Under the pieces are notes generated by a model, which saw nothing but the letters and a program-made list of their open reading frames with translations, ran no database searches and had not been told where the DNA came from. From Candidatus Brocadia sinica JPN1 (GTDB lineage: Bacteria; Planctomycetota; Brocadiia; Brocadiales; Brocadiaceae), in NCBI RefSeq assembly GCF_000949635.1, contig NZ_BAFN01000001.1:310001-374000 (forward strand): DNA of 64,000 nucleotides, written 5' to 3'. Position numbers and translations under genes: made by a program. Positions 55,721 through 64,000 of this stretch are shown here, one piece after another (within the stretch, counting starts at the first letter, position 1; each line of letters starts with the position of its first letter).

Positions 55721-56783
55721 TATTATTTCCCTCTATTTTGGATTTAATCTGAGGTATAGTACTTATTAGTTGCTGTGCATCTTTAAATGTCCATACCCAT
55801 GTATCAGCATTTGGATTGTCCATATTCTCATTTTTATCATTTGCCAAGTTCTTCATTGTTTCTGCATAGGACGGCTCTGCCTGCACAGGCTTATCATTAT
55901 TAGTTAAATCCACCTTTATCGGCGAAGTAAACGGCGCTGTTCTGGCAGAGGTCAAAAGAATTGCCCCTTTTGTTAGAAATACATGGGGCGCCCATCCTGC
56001 TGTTTTTGCGCCCGTTGGTGAGGCAATAAAGTTTATTATCGCTTCAATAAGTGCTATTTGACGCTTTTTCTGGTCTTGTTCGGTTACGGCAAGACGCGGT
56101 TTATTGTTTTGCAAATACCAATAGTCATCAGTTCCAATACGGTGCAGATCAGCTCGAATGACGCCACCATAAGTATTGGAGCGCATAGATTGAGCATAGC
56201 GACTATTCATTGAAGCCGAATCACGAAATGCAGAATGTTGAGTAACAGTTAAGTCTTGAGGATTTTCGCTAATCAGCCAAGCCACATCAAAGCAGGATTC
56301 TCTTTTCACAGGGTCAACGCTTCCAAGCGTGGCGCAACACCGATTAATGTAATCGCTTTCTGCCACATAATCGCCTGCATTGGCACCACCTTGCGCATCT
56401 TTCCATGCGGCAAGAAAACCACCGGCATCAAGGACAGCACATTTTTCTATTGCTGCTCTAACGCTTGAAAAAAGGTTGTTTGCGTCGAGCGTAACAGCGG
56501 CGGCGTTATTATTTCTTGCAGCCGAACGGATTCCAATTGGGCCTCTATCTGGATGCAAACCTTCGCTCAATGGCAGCATTGCAATTGTTTGGCTCCGGCA
56601 AATATCAACAAAATTTTCCAAAATATGTCGCCTGATAATTTCACCACTTATTCCATCATAAGTCACGCTGCCAACATCAATACGACGGGGCTGCATCAAA
56701 TTACTTCCGTCAGCCCCCTCATTGTTTAAGGCATGAAAACCAAGCCCCAAGCGATAGGCAAAAGATATGCTCCATAGTTTCAT
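55689..56783 (-). CDS. cas7: Cascade backbone subunit Cas7 (DevR/Cst2 type)
   Basis: 364 residues. HALNNEGADGSNLMQPRRID and VTYDGISGEIIRRHILENFV are the hallmark of the Cst2/DevR branch of Cas7, which coats the crRNA guide. NSRYAQSMRSNTYGGVIRAD is a further family block. Start overlaps cas8 stop (ATGA). A long Asn/Asp-rich linker (NDKNENMDNPNADTW) near the C terminus is notable. Confidence 0.92.
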   Translation of the reverse strand: MKLWSISFAYRLGLGFHALNNEGADGSNLMQPRRIDVGSVTYDGISGEIIRRHILENFVDICRSQTIAMLPLSEGLHPDRGPIGIRSAARNNNAAAVTLDANNLFSSVRAAIEKCAVLDAGGFLAAWKDAQGGANAGDYVAESDYINRCCATLGSVDPVKRESCFDVAWLISENPQDLTVTQHSAFRDSASMNSRYAQSMRSNTYGGVIRADLHRIGTDDYWYLQNNKPRLAVTEQDQKKRQIALIEAIINFIASPTGAKTAGWAPHVFLTKGAILLTSARTAPFTSPIKVDLTNNDKPVQAEPSYAETMKNLANDKNENMDNPNADTWVWTFKDAQQLISTIPQIKSKIEGNNNVEKKGQTKS

Positions 56784-58225
56784 TGTTGTTCCTCCTCTTT
56801 TGAATTATTTATTTCAGAGGCATCTGCATCTGAAATCTCTGGTTCCGACTCTTTCGGTTTATATGTACTCTCTTGAATTAGATACATCCTGAACAGATCA
56901 CGGAAAGTCTCGAAGTCACGTCCCTCTCCAATGCTTGCCAATAACGCTGAAGGGTTGTAGTCTTCTTTCCTGTGAACTGTTCCAATTTGTCCATGCTCAC
57001 GATGTCCTTGTTCGAGAAGAATTAAAGCCCTTTCCCGGAAGGCTCTTGCTGAAGGTGCAGAACGAAGCATAACAACTTCGTCATACCACACCTTGCCCTT
57101 TTCACCCTCACCAGCCTTGCTCTGTCGTGCAAAATAGATGGCTGATGCCACGGCTTTTGCAAACTTGCGTACCGCCTCATGATCCCCTTTCCAATCCCCA
57201 TAGCTCATGCTAAACACCTCCTTTACATATTCCTGTTTTATGAAAATGTGTGAATATCCTTTAGCCTTCAATCGTTCCTGTGATGTAATCATTGACGATA
57301 AATGCTTCCCCACCGGTTGCATCAGCCAATAAGCCATTGCAAGGGCATCAGAAGCAAATTCTGTAGCCTTATAATCTCTTCCCTTCTTACTCCACCCCTT
57401 GCCTACTAACGTTCTAAAGATACGATATCCATGAACTGCGAAATCAGCAGTCTCAATTTTGTCTATGGCTGTTGATTTTATTGAAATCAAGCCAGAATAG
57501 TTATCGCTTCGTTGACTTCCCAAGTTAGTGTTAAAAGCGACCGCAGACAACCTTTTTTCGTAGCCTTCCGAAAAAAGCGATGATTTAAGGGACAACAAAG
57601 CTAATGCCTGCGAGCAGATAACATTTGGCAATCCAAGCCAGGCACGTAAAGGGCTTACGACTTTGGATAGATCAATTCGTCCCTCAAACACGGGTAAAAA
57701 TAAAATGTTTCCTAAACTTTCCGTTCTCTTCTTCCCGGCAAAGGCAAGCAATCCTTGACCTAATGGAATGTTAGCCTTACACTCAGGTTTGGATGTCTGA
57801 CCCGTTTGTAAAGTTTCGTAACTGTATGCCGATATGCCCCTGATTCCTGTCTGTAATGCCGAGTCATATCTCTTTTCTCCTTCTATGGAATAACTCTCAG
57901 AAATGATTTGTTTCTTGAATAAATGTGGTTGCAGATGATTACTGCAATACTCTTTGGCATCCGGCCGTTTCTTGTCCCACACTTGTTTAAATGCGCTTTC
58001 ATCACGGCCATCCAAATGGGAGCGTCTCCTTCCGGTAATTTCCCACTCCTTCCCAGCGTCATAGATTGTAACATCCTCCCGCAATCCAATGTATAAATCA
58101 ATAGCTCCATAAAGTTGTAATACATCAAAGAACGGCAAGCCGGTCTTTGGGACAGACAATGTAACCGGCTTTCCTCCAAAGTCCTTTAGAGTTGACGATG
58201 CCTTTGACCAATCAAAAGTCATCAT
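56780..58225 (-). CDS. cas8: Cascade large subunit Cas8 (subtype unclear)
   Basis: ATG at 58225 overlaps the cas3 stop (ATGA) and has GGAGG upstream, preferable to 58240. 481 residues, beginning MMTFDWSKASSTLKDFGGKP and containing FFDVLQLYGAIDLYIGL. No catalytic motif is visible. The assignment rests on position between cas3 and cas7 and on size; Cas8 subunits diverge fast. It should recognise the PAM and recruit Cas3. The C terminus is acidic (ESEPEISDADASEINNSKEE). Confidence 0.78.
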   Translation of the reverse strand: MMTFDWSKASSTLKDFGGKPVTLSVPKTGLPFFDVLQLYGAIDLYIGLREDVTIYDAGKEWEITGRRRSHLDGRDESAFKQVWDKKRPDAKEYCSNHLQPHLFKKQIISESYSIEGEKRYDSALQTGIRGISAYSYETLQTGQTSKPECKANIPLGQGLLAFAGKKRTESLGNILFLPVFEGRIDLSKVVSPLRAWLGLPNVICSQALALLSLKSSLFSEGYEKRLSAVAFNTNLGSQRSDNYSGLISIKSTAIDKIETADFAVHGYRIFRTLVGKGWSKKGRDYKATEFASDALAMAYWLMQPVGKHLSSMITSQERLKAKGYSHIFIKQEYVKEVFSMSYGDWKGDHEAVRKFAKAVASAIYFARQSKAGEGEKGKVWYDEVVMLRSAPSARAFRERALILLEQGHREHGQIGTVHRKEDYNPSALLASIGEGRDFETFRDLFRMYLIQESTYKPKESEPEISDADASEINNSKEEEQQ

Positions 58226-60627
58226 AGTTCTTCCCTCCACATCTCCAAATCCTCCCCTGCGGCGTCCTCCCTGTCAGCCAAAAGAATTGCACGACCGACA
58301 AGGGCATAGATGGGAAAGAGGTCTACATTCGGTAATAATAGCGGCACATCTTCCGGTGAGGGAGTTTTCTTTGCGGCTTCAAGGATTTCACCGGATTGGT
58401 TTAATATTGTTTCAGAGTCAGAAACGGCTTTTAAGACATCTTTTATAAAGTTATCTGTTTGCAGATGAGGTTCAAAATGATACCTTACTTGAGACGGATT
58501 CAAAAAGCTTGAATGGTGGCGGACCGCAGACAGCGCAATAGAGCGGATTAGATATTCAGACGAACCAAGAGAGCCAATCAATAAATCAGAGGCTTTTATC
58601 ATGGCGTTATACCCAGGCGGTGTATGTGGGATACCTATAGAATCTCCGGTTTTTGAAGTGCGGCCAATAAGTTCCGAAATGTGTTTACCCTGAATTTTTA
58701 CAGCTTTCTCCTGCCATCTCTTATCCGCCTTTCCCAAGTCGTGAAAGCCGGCAGCAATGATACTCAACATTACAACGACATCAGCAAGAGCGTTAGCATC
58801 TTTATCAGGCTCGAGAAATTGAAGAATCTTTATAAGTGTCTTACGATACATGCCATTTTCCGTAAAACGCTGATGAACTTTTTCCATAACACCGGCGGTA
58901 TGGTCACAAAGGGTTTGCAGCTTTCCGCCTTCTTTCTTAAAAGATTCTTCCGTTCTTTCCCTCTTATCCAGCCAATTGCTGTTAAGAATTGCATCTTGCA
59001 TTTCACTTTCATCTTTGACGAAACACAGTCCTTTAGTTCTGTGCAGATAGGCTACAGATGAAGGAACAATCAAGATATCGCCAAGTCTAACGGAATCAGT
59101 CGGTGTGATAATTAATTCTCCATCTTCGTTATGCCGAACTACAACGCACTTGCCCGGCGCTTTCCTTATTAACCCCCATGCGCTGCCAAGAGAAATAGAA
59201 GATGTTTCAGGGTGTTTACCTTGCATGAGCATAAATTGCAGATCACGCTGCGCCAAGTCGTCTATGTGCACCGACTCGCCCTCTTCGATAGCAACTTCCA
59301 AAGATAGAATCTCCCTGAATACGCCTGCAATCTCGCCGGGTTTCTGCTCCTGTGCGGCACGGTCGAAAAGGTTTAAGGCAAAGGTTGTTTCATTCAGCGA
59401 TTCTTCTACTGATTCGACAGCTTTTTTAGAATCACCGCCCCAAGCCTGATTTACCCATGATTGTTCAGTTGTCCAAGTAAGTAGTTGATCTGCCGGAAGA
59501 TATTCTAAAGCGGCCATGACTAACGCCGATTTATAAGGCAAGGACAATTTTTCTATTTCCGTTTTAGTCGCCTTTAAAACAATGAACTGCCCTTTGGCTT
59601 CACCGTTTCTGAACCATCTTCCGCATCGTCCAGCCCTTTGCACCAGAGTGTCCACAGGCGCAGGGTCAGAAATGACTAATGGAGCGGAAATGTCAAGACC
59701 TGCTTCCGCAACTTGATTTGTCAGCAAAATCCAATCACCATCCTGCGATCCCTTCCCAAAACAAGCATACGCCCTCTCCTCTGCATCAGCCCGCCATGAC
59801 CGAGGCATACGATTGTGGAGAACAATAATTTTATCGGCACTTACATCGGCCTTTATCAATCGGCCATAGGTTTCTTGCAGTCGCTCTACTGTATTCGCAA
59901 AGTATATCCTTTTCTCCTGAGTATTTTTCAATCTGTCATCAAGTTGCTGCCAGTCAAGCTTCTTATCCTCACCCTTTCCTTTGTTTTTCAGTTCAAGCGT
60001 TGAGATAGTAACTTTTCTGTGATTTTCACGGAGTTGAAGCCCTTCATCTTCTACAACCTCTCCTTCACCCACGATAACCGATTCCAAACCCAATTGGTTG
60101 GAAATTATTGATACCACGGATTTTGGCAAAGTGGCTGTAAGCACTATAGTTTGCAAACCAAGTTTTTGTCTAAAATCTATGATAGCCAGTAAAATTGATA
60201 GAGCTTTATCAGAGATACTCCAAGCCAAATGAGTTTCATCCAAGATCAGACGCGACATCAGCAATGCCCCTGCTACGGCATGTCCTGCTTTTAGTGGAAG
60301 ACTGAGAGGCAAGCCAGGGACAGCACAAACAACCTGATCATAGGTTGTAATGACAACCTCCTCACCGAACAACTTACTTTCCTGAATATCTCCGTGATGG
60401 ATAACAGCTGGTATCTGCTTACCATTTCGGTTCAGGCTGGAAATCTCTTTTTGAATTCCCTTGCCAAGTGACCTCAAAGGAACGGCATAAACCATTTTAC
60501 AAAAACCATCCTGGATATCACCTGTAACGGCAAGCGTTTTCCCTAAGCCTGTTGGAGCAACAAGAAGCAGCGACTTACCGTCTTTCAATTTGTTAATTAC
60601 ATGCTTCTGAAATTGCGTATACTCCAT
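58222..60627 (-). CDS. cas3: Cas3 helicase-nuclease with C-terminal HD domain
   Basis: 801 residues. The SF2 helicase comes first: Walker A VAPTGLGKTLAV (about residue 24), DEAD-box variant LILDETHLAW, motif III LTATLP, motif VI VQRAGRCGRW. The HD nuclease follows: AAGFHDLGKADKRWQ near residue 643 and ALSAVRHHSSFLNP near 730. In most type I systems HD precedes the helicase; here it is C-terminal. It unwinds and degrades the target strand displaced by Cascade. First gene of the cas3-cas8-cas7-cas5 block. Confidence 0.94.
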   Translation of the reverse strand: MEYTQFQKHVINKLKDGKSLLLVAPTGLGKTLAVTGDIQDGFCKMVYAVPLRSLGKGIQKEISSLNRNGKQIPAVIHHGDIQESKLFGEEVVITTYDQVVCAVPGLPLSLPLKAGHAVAGALLMSRLILDETHLAWSISDKALSILLAIIDFRQKLGLQTIVLTATLPKSVVSIISNQLGLESVIVGEGEVVEDEGLQLRENHRKVTISTLELKNKGKGEDKKLDWQQLDDRLKNTQEKRIYFANTVERLQETYGRLIKADVSADKIIVLHNRMPRSWRADAEERAYACFGKGSQDGDWILLTNQVAEAGLDISAPLVISDPAPVDTLVQRAGRCGRWFRNGEAKGQFIVLKATKTEIEKLSLPYKSALVMAALEYLPADQLLTWTTEQSWVNQAWGGDSKKAVESVEESLNETTFALNLFDRAAQEQKPGEIAGVFREILSLEVAIEEGESVHIDDLAQRDLQFMLMQGKHPETSSISLGSAWGLIRKAPGKCVVVRHNEDGELIITPTDSVRLGDILIVPSSVAYLHRTKGLCFVKDESEMQDAILNSNWLDKRERTEESFKKEGGKLQTLCDHTAGVMEKVHQRFTENGMYRKTLIKILQFLEPDKDANALADVVVMLSIIAAGFHDLGKADKRWQEKAVKIQGKHISELIGRTSKTGDSIGIPHTPPGYNAMIKASDLLIGSLGSSEYLIRSIALSAVRHHSSFLNPSQVRYHFEPHLQTDNFIKDVLKAVSDSETILNQSGEILEAAKKTPSPEDVPLLLPNVDLFPIYALVGRAILLADREDAAGEDLEMWREEL

Positions 60628-60704
60628 ATCTTATTTCCTCCCCGTATCCACCCACGGATTCCCTGTCCAATTAAATAATGGCATGGTTAACCTCCGGTAA
60701 AAAT

Positions 60705-61065
60705 AATCGTTCAAGCTGATGAAACCGATTAAACCGTTTAAGCCGAAAAGGCAGTACAAACCGTTCAAGTCGATAAAACAGTTCAAGCAGTTCAAATTGT
60801 TCAAGCCGGTAAAACCGATCAAACTGTTTAAACCGTACAAACAGTTCAAACAGTAAAACCGAACAAACAGTTTAAGCCGAAGAATTCGTTTAAGCCGTTT
60901 AAACTGAAAAAACAGCTCAAGCAGTAAAACAGATAAAACCGATTAAGCCGAATACAAGCTGTTCAAACCGATAAGAAACCGTTCAAACCGAGTAAACAGT
61001 TCAAACCGTTTAAGCCGATTAAGCTGTTTGAACGGTTTAAACTGATTAAGCGGATTAAACTTCTA
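60705..61065. repeat. Decamer satellite (AAACCG/TTAAGCCG units)
   Basis: About 360 bp of degenerate 10-bp-period units such as GTTCAAACCG, GTTTAAGCCG, AATAAAACCG and GTTCAAACAG. Translated on the minus strand, part gives a leucine-rich-looking peptide (GLNSLIGFTGLNNLNCLN), which is a by-product of the period and not a gene. Similar blocks lie at 61537-61735 and near 62585-62610. Confidence 0.85.
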
Positions 61066-61510
61066 AATCATTTTTTGCTTTAATCTTCTTCATTATTTCA
61101 TCTAGCGTTTCTTTCGTACTTTTTCGCTCTGGCATTTTATACTTTGGGCCTTTATACCGGCTGCCTTTCAGGTGTTCCATGAAGTTATTTATCATAATTG
61201 ACAGTTTTTTAAAGTCGTCAATTAATCGCTTACATTCATTCTCACCAACATAGCCTTGATCCAAAGCAACGTATATCTGACTGCGCACTTCTCCGCTTGA
61301 TCCTTTTGCAATCGATAAAAATTGGATAAACTCCTGATTGCCTCCTCGTTCGTGTCCTTCAGATATGTTTGACATGACTGAAACAGAGGCACGACGGATT
61401 TGATCTCTTAGTCCATAATCTTTTGAAAATGCACCGTTGGATGTAACTTTGTAAATCTTATTCGTCAATCCTCTTGCTAATTTCCAGACTTCAAGGTCTT
61501 CGAAGTACAT
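61055..61510 (-). CDS. Four-helix bundle protein (S23/23S rRNA-IVS family)
   Basis: True start is ATG at 61510 (MYFEDLEVWKLARGLTNKIY; GGGAGACAACC before it); the frame upstream is satellite DNA. 151 residues with SKDYGLRDQIRRASVSVMSN and ISEGHERGG, the family signature. Members are often encoded in 23S rRNA intervening sequences or next to repeats; no function is known. Satellite blocks flank it on both sides, so it probably moved with them. Confidence 0.85.
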   Translation of the reverse strand: MYFEDLEVWKLARGLTNKIYKVTSNGAFSKDYGLRDQIRRASVSVMSNISEGHERGGNQEFIQFLSIAKGSSGEVRSQIYVALDQGYVGENECKRLIDDFKKLSIMINNFMEHLKGSRYKGPKYKMPERKSTKETLDEIMKKIKAKNDLEV

Positions 61511-61536
61511 GGTTGTCTCCCTTATAAAAAAAAGTT

Positions 61537-61735
61537 TAAGCGGATTAAGCCGTTTAAACCGTTCAAGCCGGATAAGCTGTACCAGCGGATCAAACCGTTT
61601 AAACAGGAGAATCCGTTCAAACCGCTGAAATCGATCAAGCAGAAAAAAACCGTTCAAGCCGATTAAGCCGTTCAAACTGTTTAAGTCGTTCAAACCGAGT
61701 AAACCGTTAAATCGTTCAACAGAGTTACATTATTA
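61537..61735. repeat. Second block of the decamer satellite
   Basis: About 200 bp of the same AAACCG/TTAAGCCG units upstream of the four-helix bundle gene. Together with 60705-61065 they bracket this gene. Confidence 0.8.
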
Positions 61736-62257
61736 AATTCTATACCACTTTAATTTTTCCATAACCGTTTTATAGACTTCATCCTGGTTAAGTTTTGTTG
61801 TATCAATCCGAATATCGGCGGATACCTTCCTGAAATCCTTAAATAACTTTTTTACAAACTCGTATTTATCCCGGTAATTTTTGCTAAATAACCACTCGCC
61901 GCCTTGCTCGTCTTTCTTTTTCTTCTGAATCCTTTCATAGAGAATCTTCCTCTGCGCCTCTAATTTTACCGTCACCCTTTGCAACAGCGGGAGGGCTGTT
62001 TTCAGAAATGATTCTCTACAGTTCAAGCCCGTAGTTTCCAAGATGCAATTTCTCCACCTTTGCCTGGATAGATCGTAATAGAGCGCAAGCCATGCATCGG
62101 CTTTACCAAGAGGCGTTGCAGGATATTTTGAACGGTAATTACCAATCTGAAATACCGGCAGATTCAACTTCTTTGATAATCTTTTTCCCAGAGTGGTTTT
62201 CCCGGCACCTGGCAAACCGATAATGTGGATGATTGGAAAAATTTCCTTCATCAGCAA
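61733..62257 (-). CDS. P-loop kinase-like protein (AAA_17/shikimate or gluconate kinase-like fold)
   Basis: 174 residues. Walker A in IIGLPGAGKTTLGKRLSKKL near residue 14; LID-like region QRKILYERIQKKKKDEQGGE; no downstream catalytic domain. Substrate not identifiable; adenylate-kinase-fold small-molecule kinases look like this. ATG at 62257 or 62251. It stands between cas6 and cas3 with no clear link to CRISPR. Confidence 0.7.
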   Translation of the reverse strand: MLMKEIFPIIHIIGLPGAGKTTLGKRLSKKLNLPVFQIGNYRSKYPATPLGKADAWLALYYDLSRQRWRNCILETTGLNCRESFLKTALPLLQRVTVKLEAQRKILYERIQKKKKDEQGGEWLFSKNYRDKYEFVKKLFKDFRKVSADIRIDTTKLNQDEVYKTVMEKLKWYRI

Positions 62258-62646
62258 AACCTTTTCTGTTACCTTTTGTGTAAATATTCCCTATACAAAA
62301 ACATACTTTGAATTACATGAAAGGGTATTTTATTTCAACGACCTTTTGAACAGGGATGTACAGGATGAACGGGATATTTTATCTTGTCTATCCTGTCTCT
62401 CCCTGTTAAAAGCCGCCCAGTATCTCTTCGGGTTCATGCGTGGCTGACCAAAAATCCTGTAACACACCCCCTAACCCCTCTTTCTAGAGGGAAGCTTAAA
62501 AGTAGCTGCCAAAGGCAACCTAACTAAACCCTGTCTCTGCAAAATTATCCTGTCTATCCTGTCCATCCCTGTTCATTTTTTTGTTCAAACCAATTAAGCC
62601 GTTTAAACAGATATCGTCTTTAATGCATCTTTTTTAGCTGTTACCA
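62258..62646. repeat. Gene-free gap with several repeat families
   Basis: Contains ACAGGAT-family units at 62350-62408 and 62547-62577, a CCCCTCTTTCTAGAGGG palindrome near 62475-62492 and a few satellite decamers near 62585. No gene seen. Confidence 0.6.
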
Positions 62647-63210
62647 TTATTCCTTTACCCGTCTTAATACTGCATTCCAAATTTCGCGAAGGTCTAATCT
62701 ATCTGCCCATTGAGTGATGTAGTCAATGTCTATAATGTCACCTGATATTTTGAGGATTCCGGTAATATCTCTCAGGTGTTTTTCAGAAGCACCCTCTTTA
62801 TAAAATTCCATTTTTTTTATCATAACGTCTTCCGGTGATGAGAAGTTTGCCTGGTATGTTTCAGCAGGATAGATACGATGTATCCGTTTAAACCGGCACT
62901 CGTCAAATGGTGTATTTTTCTTTACGATTACATCTACCTTAAGACCTGATGCCGGATGTATAATGTTGAACTGTCCTCTATAACGAATTGCATTCCTTAT
63001 CATTTCCTCACTAATATAGAATTCCTGAATAGGAAAAGCATTGAGCAAGCCGGGAATATGTTCTTCTTTTATATCTGCTATAATGTCAATGTCATTCGTT
63101 AATCGTGACTCTCCATATGCCATAGCAGCGACAGACCCGGTTACCAGATAAGGAATCCGAAGTCGTTCAAGGATTTCAACAATCTTTTGTAGCAGTTCAA
63201 ACGGCCCCAT
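62647..63210 (-). CDS. Nucleotidyltransferase-fold protein
   Basis: 187 residues. GSVAAMAYGESRLTNDIDII is the polymerase-beta-like nucleotidyltransferase motif (GS...DxD), followed by the third acidic residue in GLKVDVIVKK. The C-terminal part EDVMIKKMEFYKEGASEKHL is common in AbiEii-like and related toxins or regulators. It overlaps the preceding small gene by 14 bp, forming a two-gene cassette of toxin-antitoxin appearance (inference). Confidence 0.75.
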   Translation of the reverse strand: MGPFELLQKIVEILERLRIPYLVTGSVAAMAYGESRLTNDIDIIADIKEEHIPGLLNAFPIQEFYISEEMIRNAIRYRGQFNIIHPASGLKVDVIVKKNTPFDECRFKRIHRIYPAETYQANFSSPEDVMIKKMEFYKEGASEKHLRDITGILKISGDIIDIDYITQWADRLDLREIWNAVLRRVKE

Positions 63211-63412
63211 GCGTAAGCCTCCTGGTCACTTCCTGGGCAAGTCTTTTAGCATCCCATTCAGGATGAGTTTTTTTTAGATAAGTCATGAGCATATTACGCG
63301 CTGATATCCACAAGTTAAAACCAATGCAAATCCTTTCTGCAGGTGTTTTGTGGCGCAGCACTTCTGCCATAGCATCATCCACCACTTCAATTTGTCCTTT
63401 ATCCAGTCTCAT
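63197..63412 (-). CDS. Small protein paired with the nucleotidyltransferase
   Basis: 71 residues: MRLDKGQIEVVDDAMAEVLR, HKTPAERICIGFNLWISARN, MLMTYLKKTHPEWDAKRLAQ. Basic and helical, a likely partner of the overlapping nucleotidyltransferase. Family not recognised by name. Upstream, 63413-63652 has no gene. Confidence 0.6.
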   Translation of the reverse strand: MRLDKGQIEVVDDAMAEVLRHKTPAERICIGFNLWISARNMLMTYLKKTHPEWDAKRLAQEVTRRLTHGAV

Positions 63413-63652
63413 AATACCCGAACATGTCGGAAGAGATTATCAATACTGTGAACTTTTATCGTCTTATAATAAATCAACGTTCCTTACAATAATATATCAT
63501 TTTTATTTGATTTAGTTCGGGTTAGTTAGCCAAAAAACTTAGAATCAACTTTCCGGCATTTAAAAAAAATACGCACTTCTATGAATTGGCTTGGAAGTCT
63601 TGTATTATTTGACAACAATTCTGACTCCCATTCATTATCATTCCTACCCCGT

Positions 63653-64000
63653 CTATCTCTGTTTCAAAGACGCAAGATATTGCGTCTTTACAAAGTTATC
63701 CTGTCTATCCTGTCCATCCCTGTTCATTTCCACATATCCGCATCCCATGCTGTTATTCTGTCCAAAACCGCACTCAAGGCCGATCCGGATCAATTCTTTT
63801 GGCCCGGTTACGGTAAAGGATTGTAATGTCCCTTTTATGTTGATGGGTTTTGTGCTGCCGTCCAATCCCTTCTTAAAGATGGTAAACTGTTTCACGGATT
63901 TTCCCTTGATAGCATGGAAATCGAATTTCAACGGTTCGCCTTCAAAAGGTTTGCCATAGAGGGTATTGTATTTGTGAATGAGGTTTTGGTTTAGGAGTTC
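63653..64000 (-). CDS. cas6: Cas6 crRNA endoribonuclease (C-terminal part; enters from beyond the window)
   Basis: The frame is open from the window edge (LLNQNLIHKYNTLYGKPFEG) to a stop at 63653. VTGPKELIRIGLECGFGQNN followed by SMGCGYV is the C-terminal glycine-rich loop of Cas6, which binds the repeat RNA. Cas6 normally ends just after this motif; here EMNRDGQDRQDN and further residues are added, encoded by an ACAGGAT repeat (63697-63729). The N-terminal half and active-site His lie outside the window. It would cut the repeat to leave the ATTGAAAC handle. Confidence 0.85.
   Translation of the reverse strand, partial: ELLNQNLIHKYNTLYGKPFEGEPLKFDFHAIKGKSVKQFTIFKKGLDGSTKPINIKGTLQSFTVTGPKELIRIGLECGFGQNNSMGCGYVEMNRDGQDRQDNFVKTQYLASLKQR

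Noticed and set aside
60631-60849. Leucine-rich-repeat-like peptide (NSLIGFTGLNNLNCLN)
   Set aside because: Product of the decamer satellite; no start context and period set by DNA repeat.
61511-61693. N-terminal extension of the four-helix bundle protein
   Set aside because: It is satellite DNA read in frame; the family starts at MYFEDLEVWK with a ribosome binding site.

Overview
The window reads as a chromosomal segment from a Gram-negative, moderately AT-rich bacterium. It has outer-membrane TolC factors, RND efflux, an octaheme c-type cytochrome, lipoproteins and PD-(D/E)XK 'GxxExxY' genes nested in repeats. The mixture fits an anammox planctomycete (Brocadiales) best. That is an inference from gene content only; a Nitrospirota or deltaproteobacterial host is not excluded. 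No rRNA or tRNA gene was recognised.

Region 1 (about 0.7-32 kb, + strand) is a metal-handling and periplasmic stress island. It holds a BlaI/M56 regulatory pair with its operator inside the promoter, a CusC-CusB-CusA type efflux system, a His/Glu-rich periplasmic protein, several YHS-domain proteins, a heavy-metal-binding-domain lipoprotein, a second TolC lipoprotein and a Tat-dependent multicopper oxidase. An octaheme cytochrome c, cysteine synthase, a beta-propeller protein, a CheY-like regulator, twin 180-residue 8xCxxC proteins, an FHA-trypsin membrane protease, a radical SAM protein and a Ca2+-type P-ATPase follow. The CusB homologue carries seven extra Cys-rich metal-binding modules inside its C-terminal half. 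A GH15 glycosidase gene at 10.7-12.7 kb is partly duplicated at 31.7-32.5 kb.

Region 2 (about 32.5-41 kb) is a junkyard of mobile and decayed DNA. It contains a phage-type nuclease and fragments (minus strand), a complete IS1182-type element, a fragment of a second cas1, an IS4-type transposase remnant, a cytosine-deaminase-like gene, gnd and a broken SagB/nitroreductase gene.

Region 3 (41147-64000) is a CRISPR-Cas locus. The array has 136 repeats and 135 spacers by hand count (8.7 kb). Repeats look identical. Read on the minus strand they end in ATTGAAAC, so array and cas genes are co-oriented, with the leader next to cas2. Transcription order on the minus strand is cas6 (cut by the window edge), a set of accessory genes, cas3 (HD domain at the C terminus), cas8, cas7 (DevR/Cst2 type), cas5, two toxin-antitoxin-like pairs, cas4, a GxxExxY gene, cas1, cas2, leader, array. 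The gene set is type I with an I-B-like adaptation module and an unusual effector order. Two repeat families, a 9-10 bp period ACAGGAT family and a decamer satellite, are confined to this region; one copy of the former forms the C terminus of cas6.

Most notable: a spacer whose crRNA 5' end is complementary to the next repeat; spacer families that tile and re-sample one protein-coding target with only synonymous differences; three genes broken at A6 tracts where one extra A restores the frame; and a 7-3-7 dyad shared by two promoters in the metal island.
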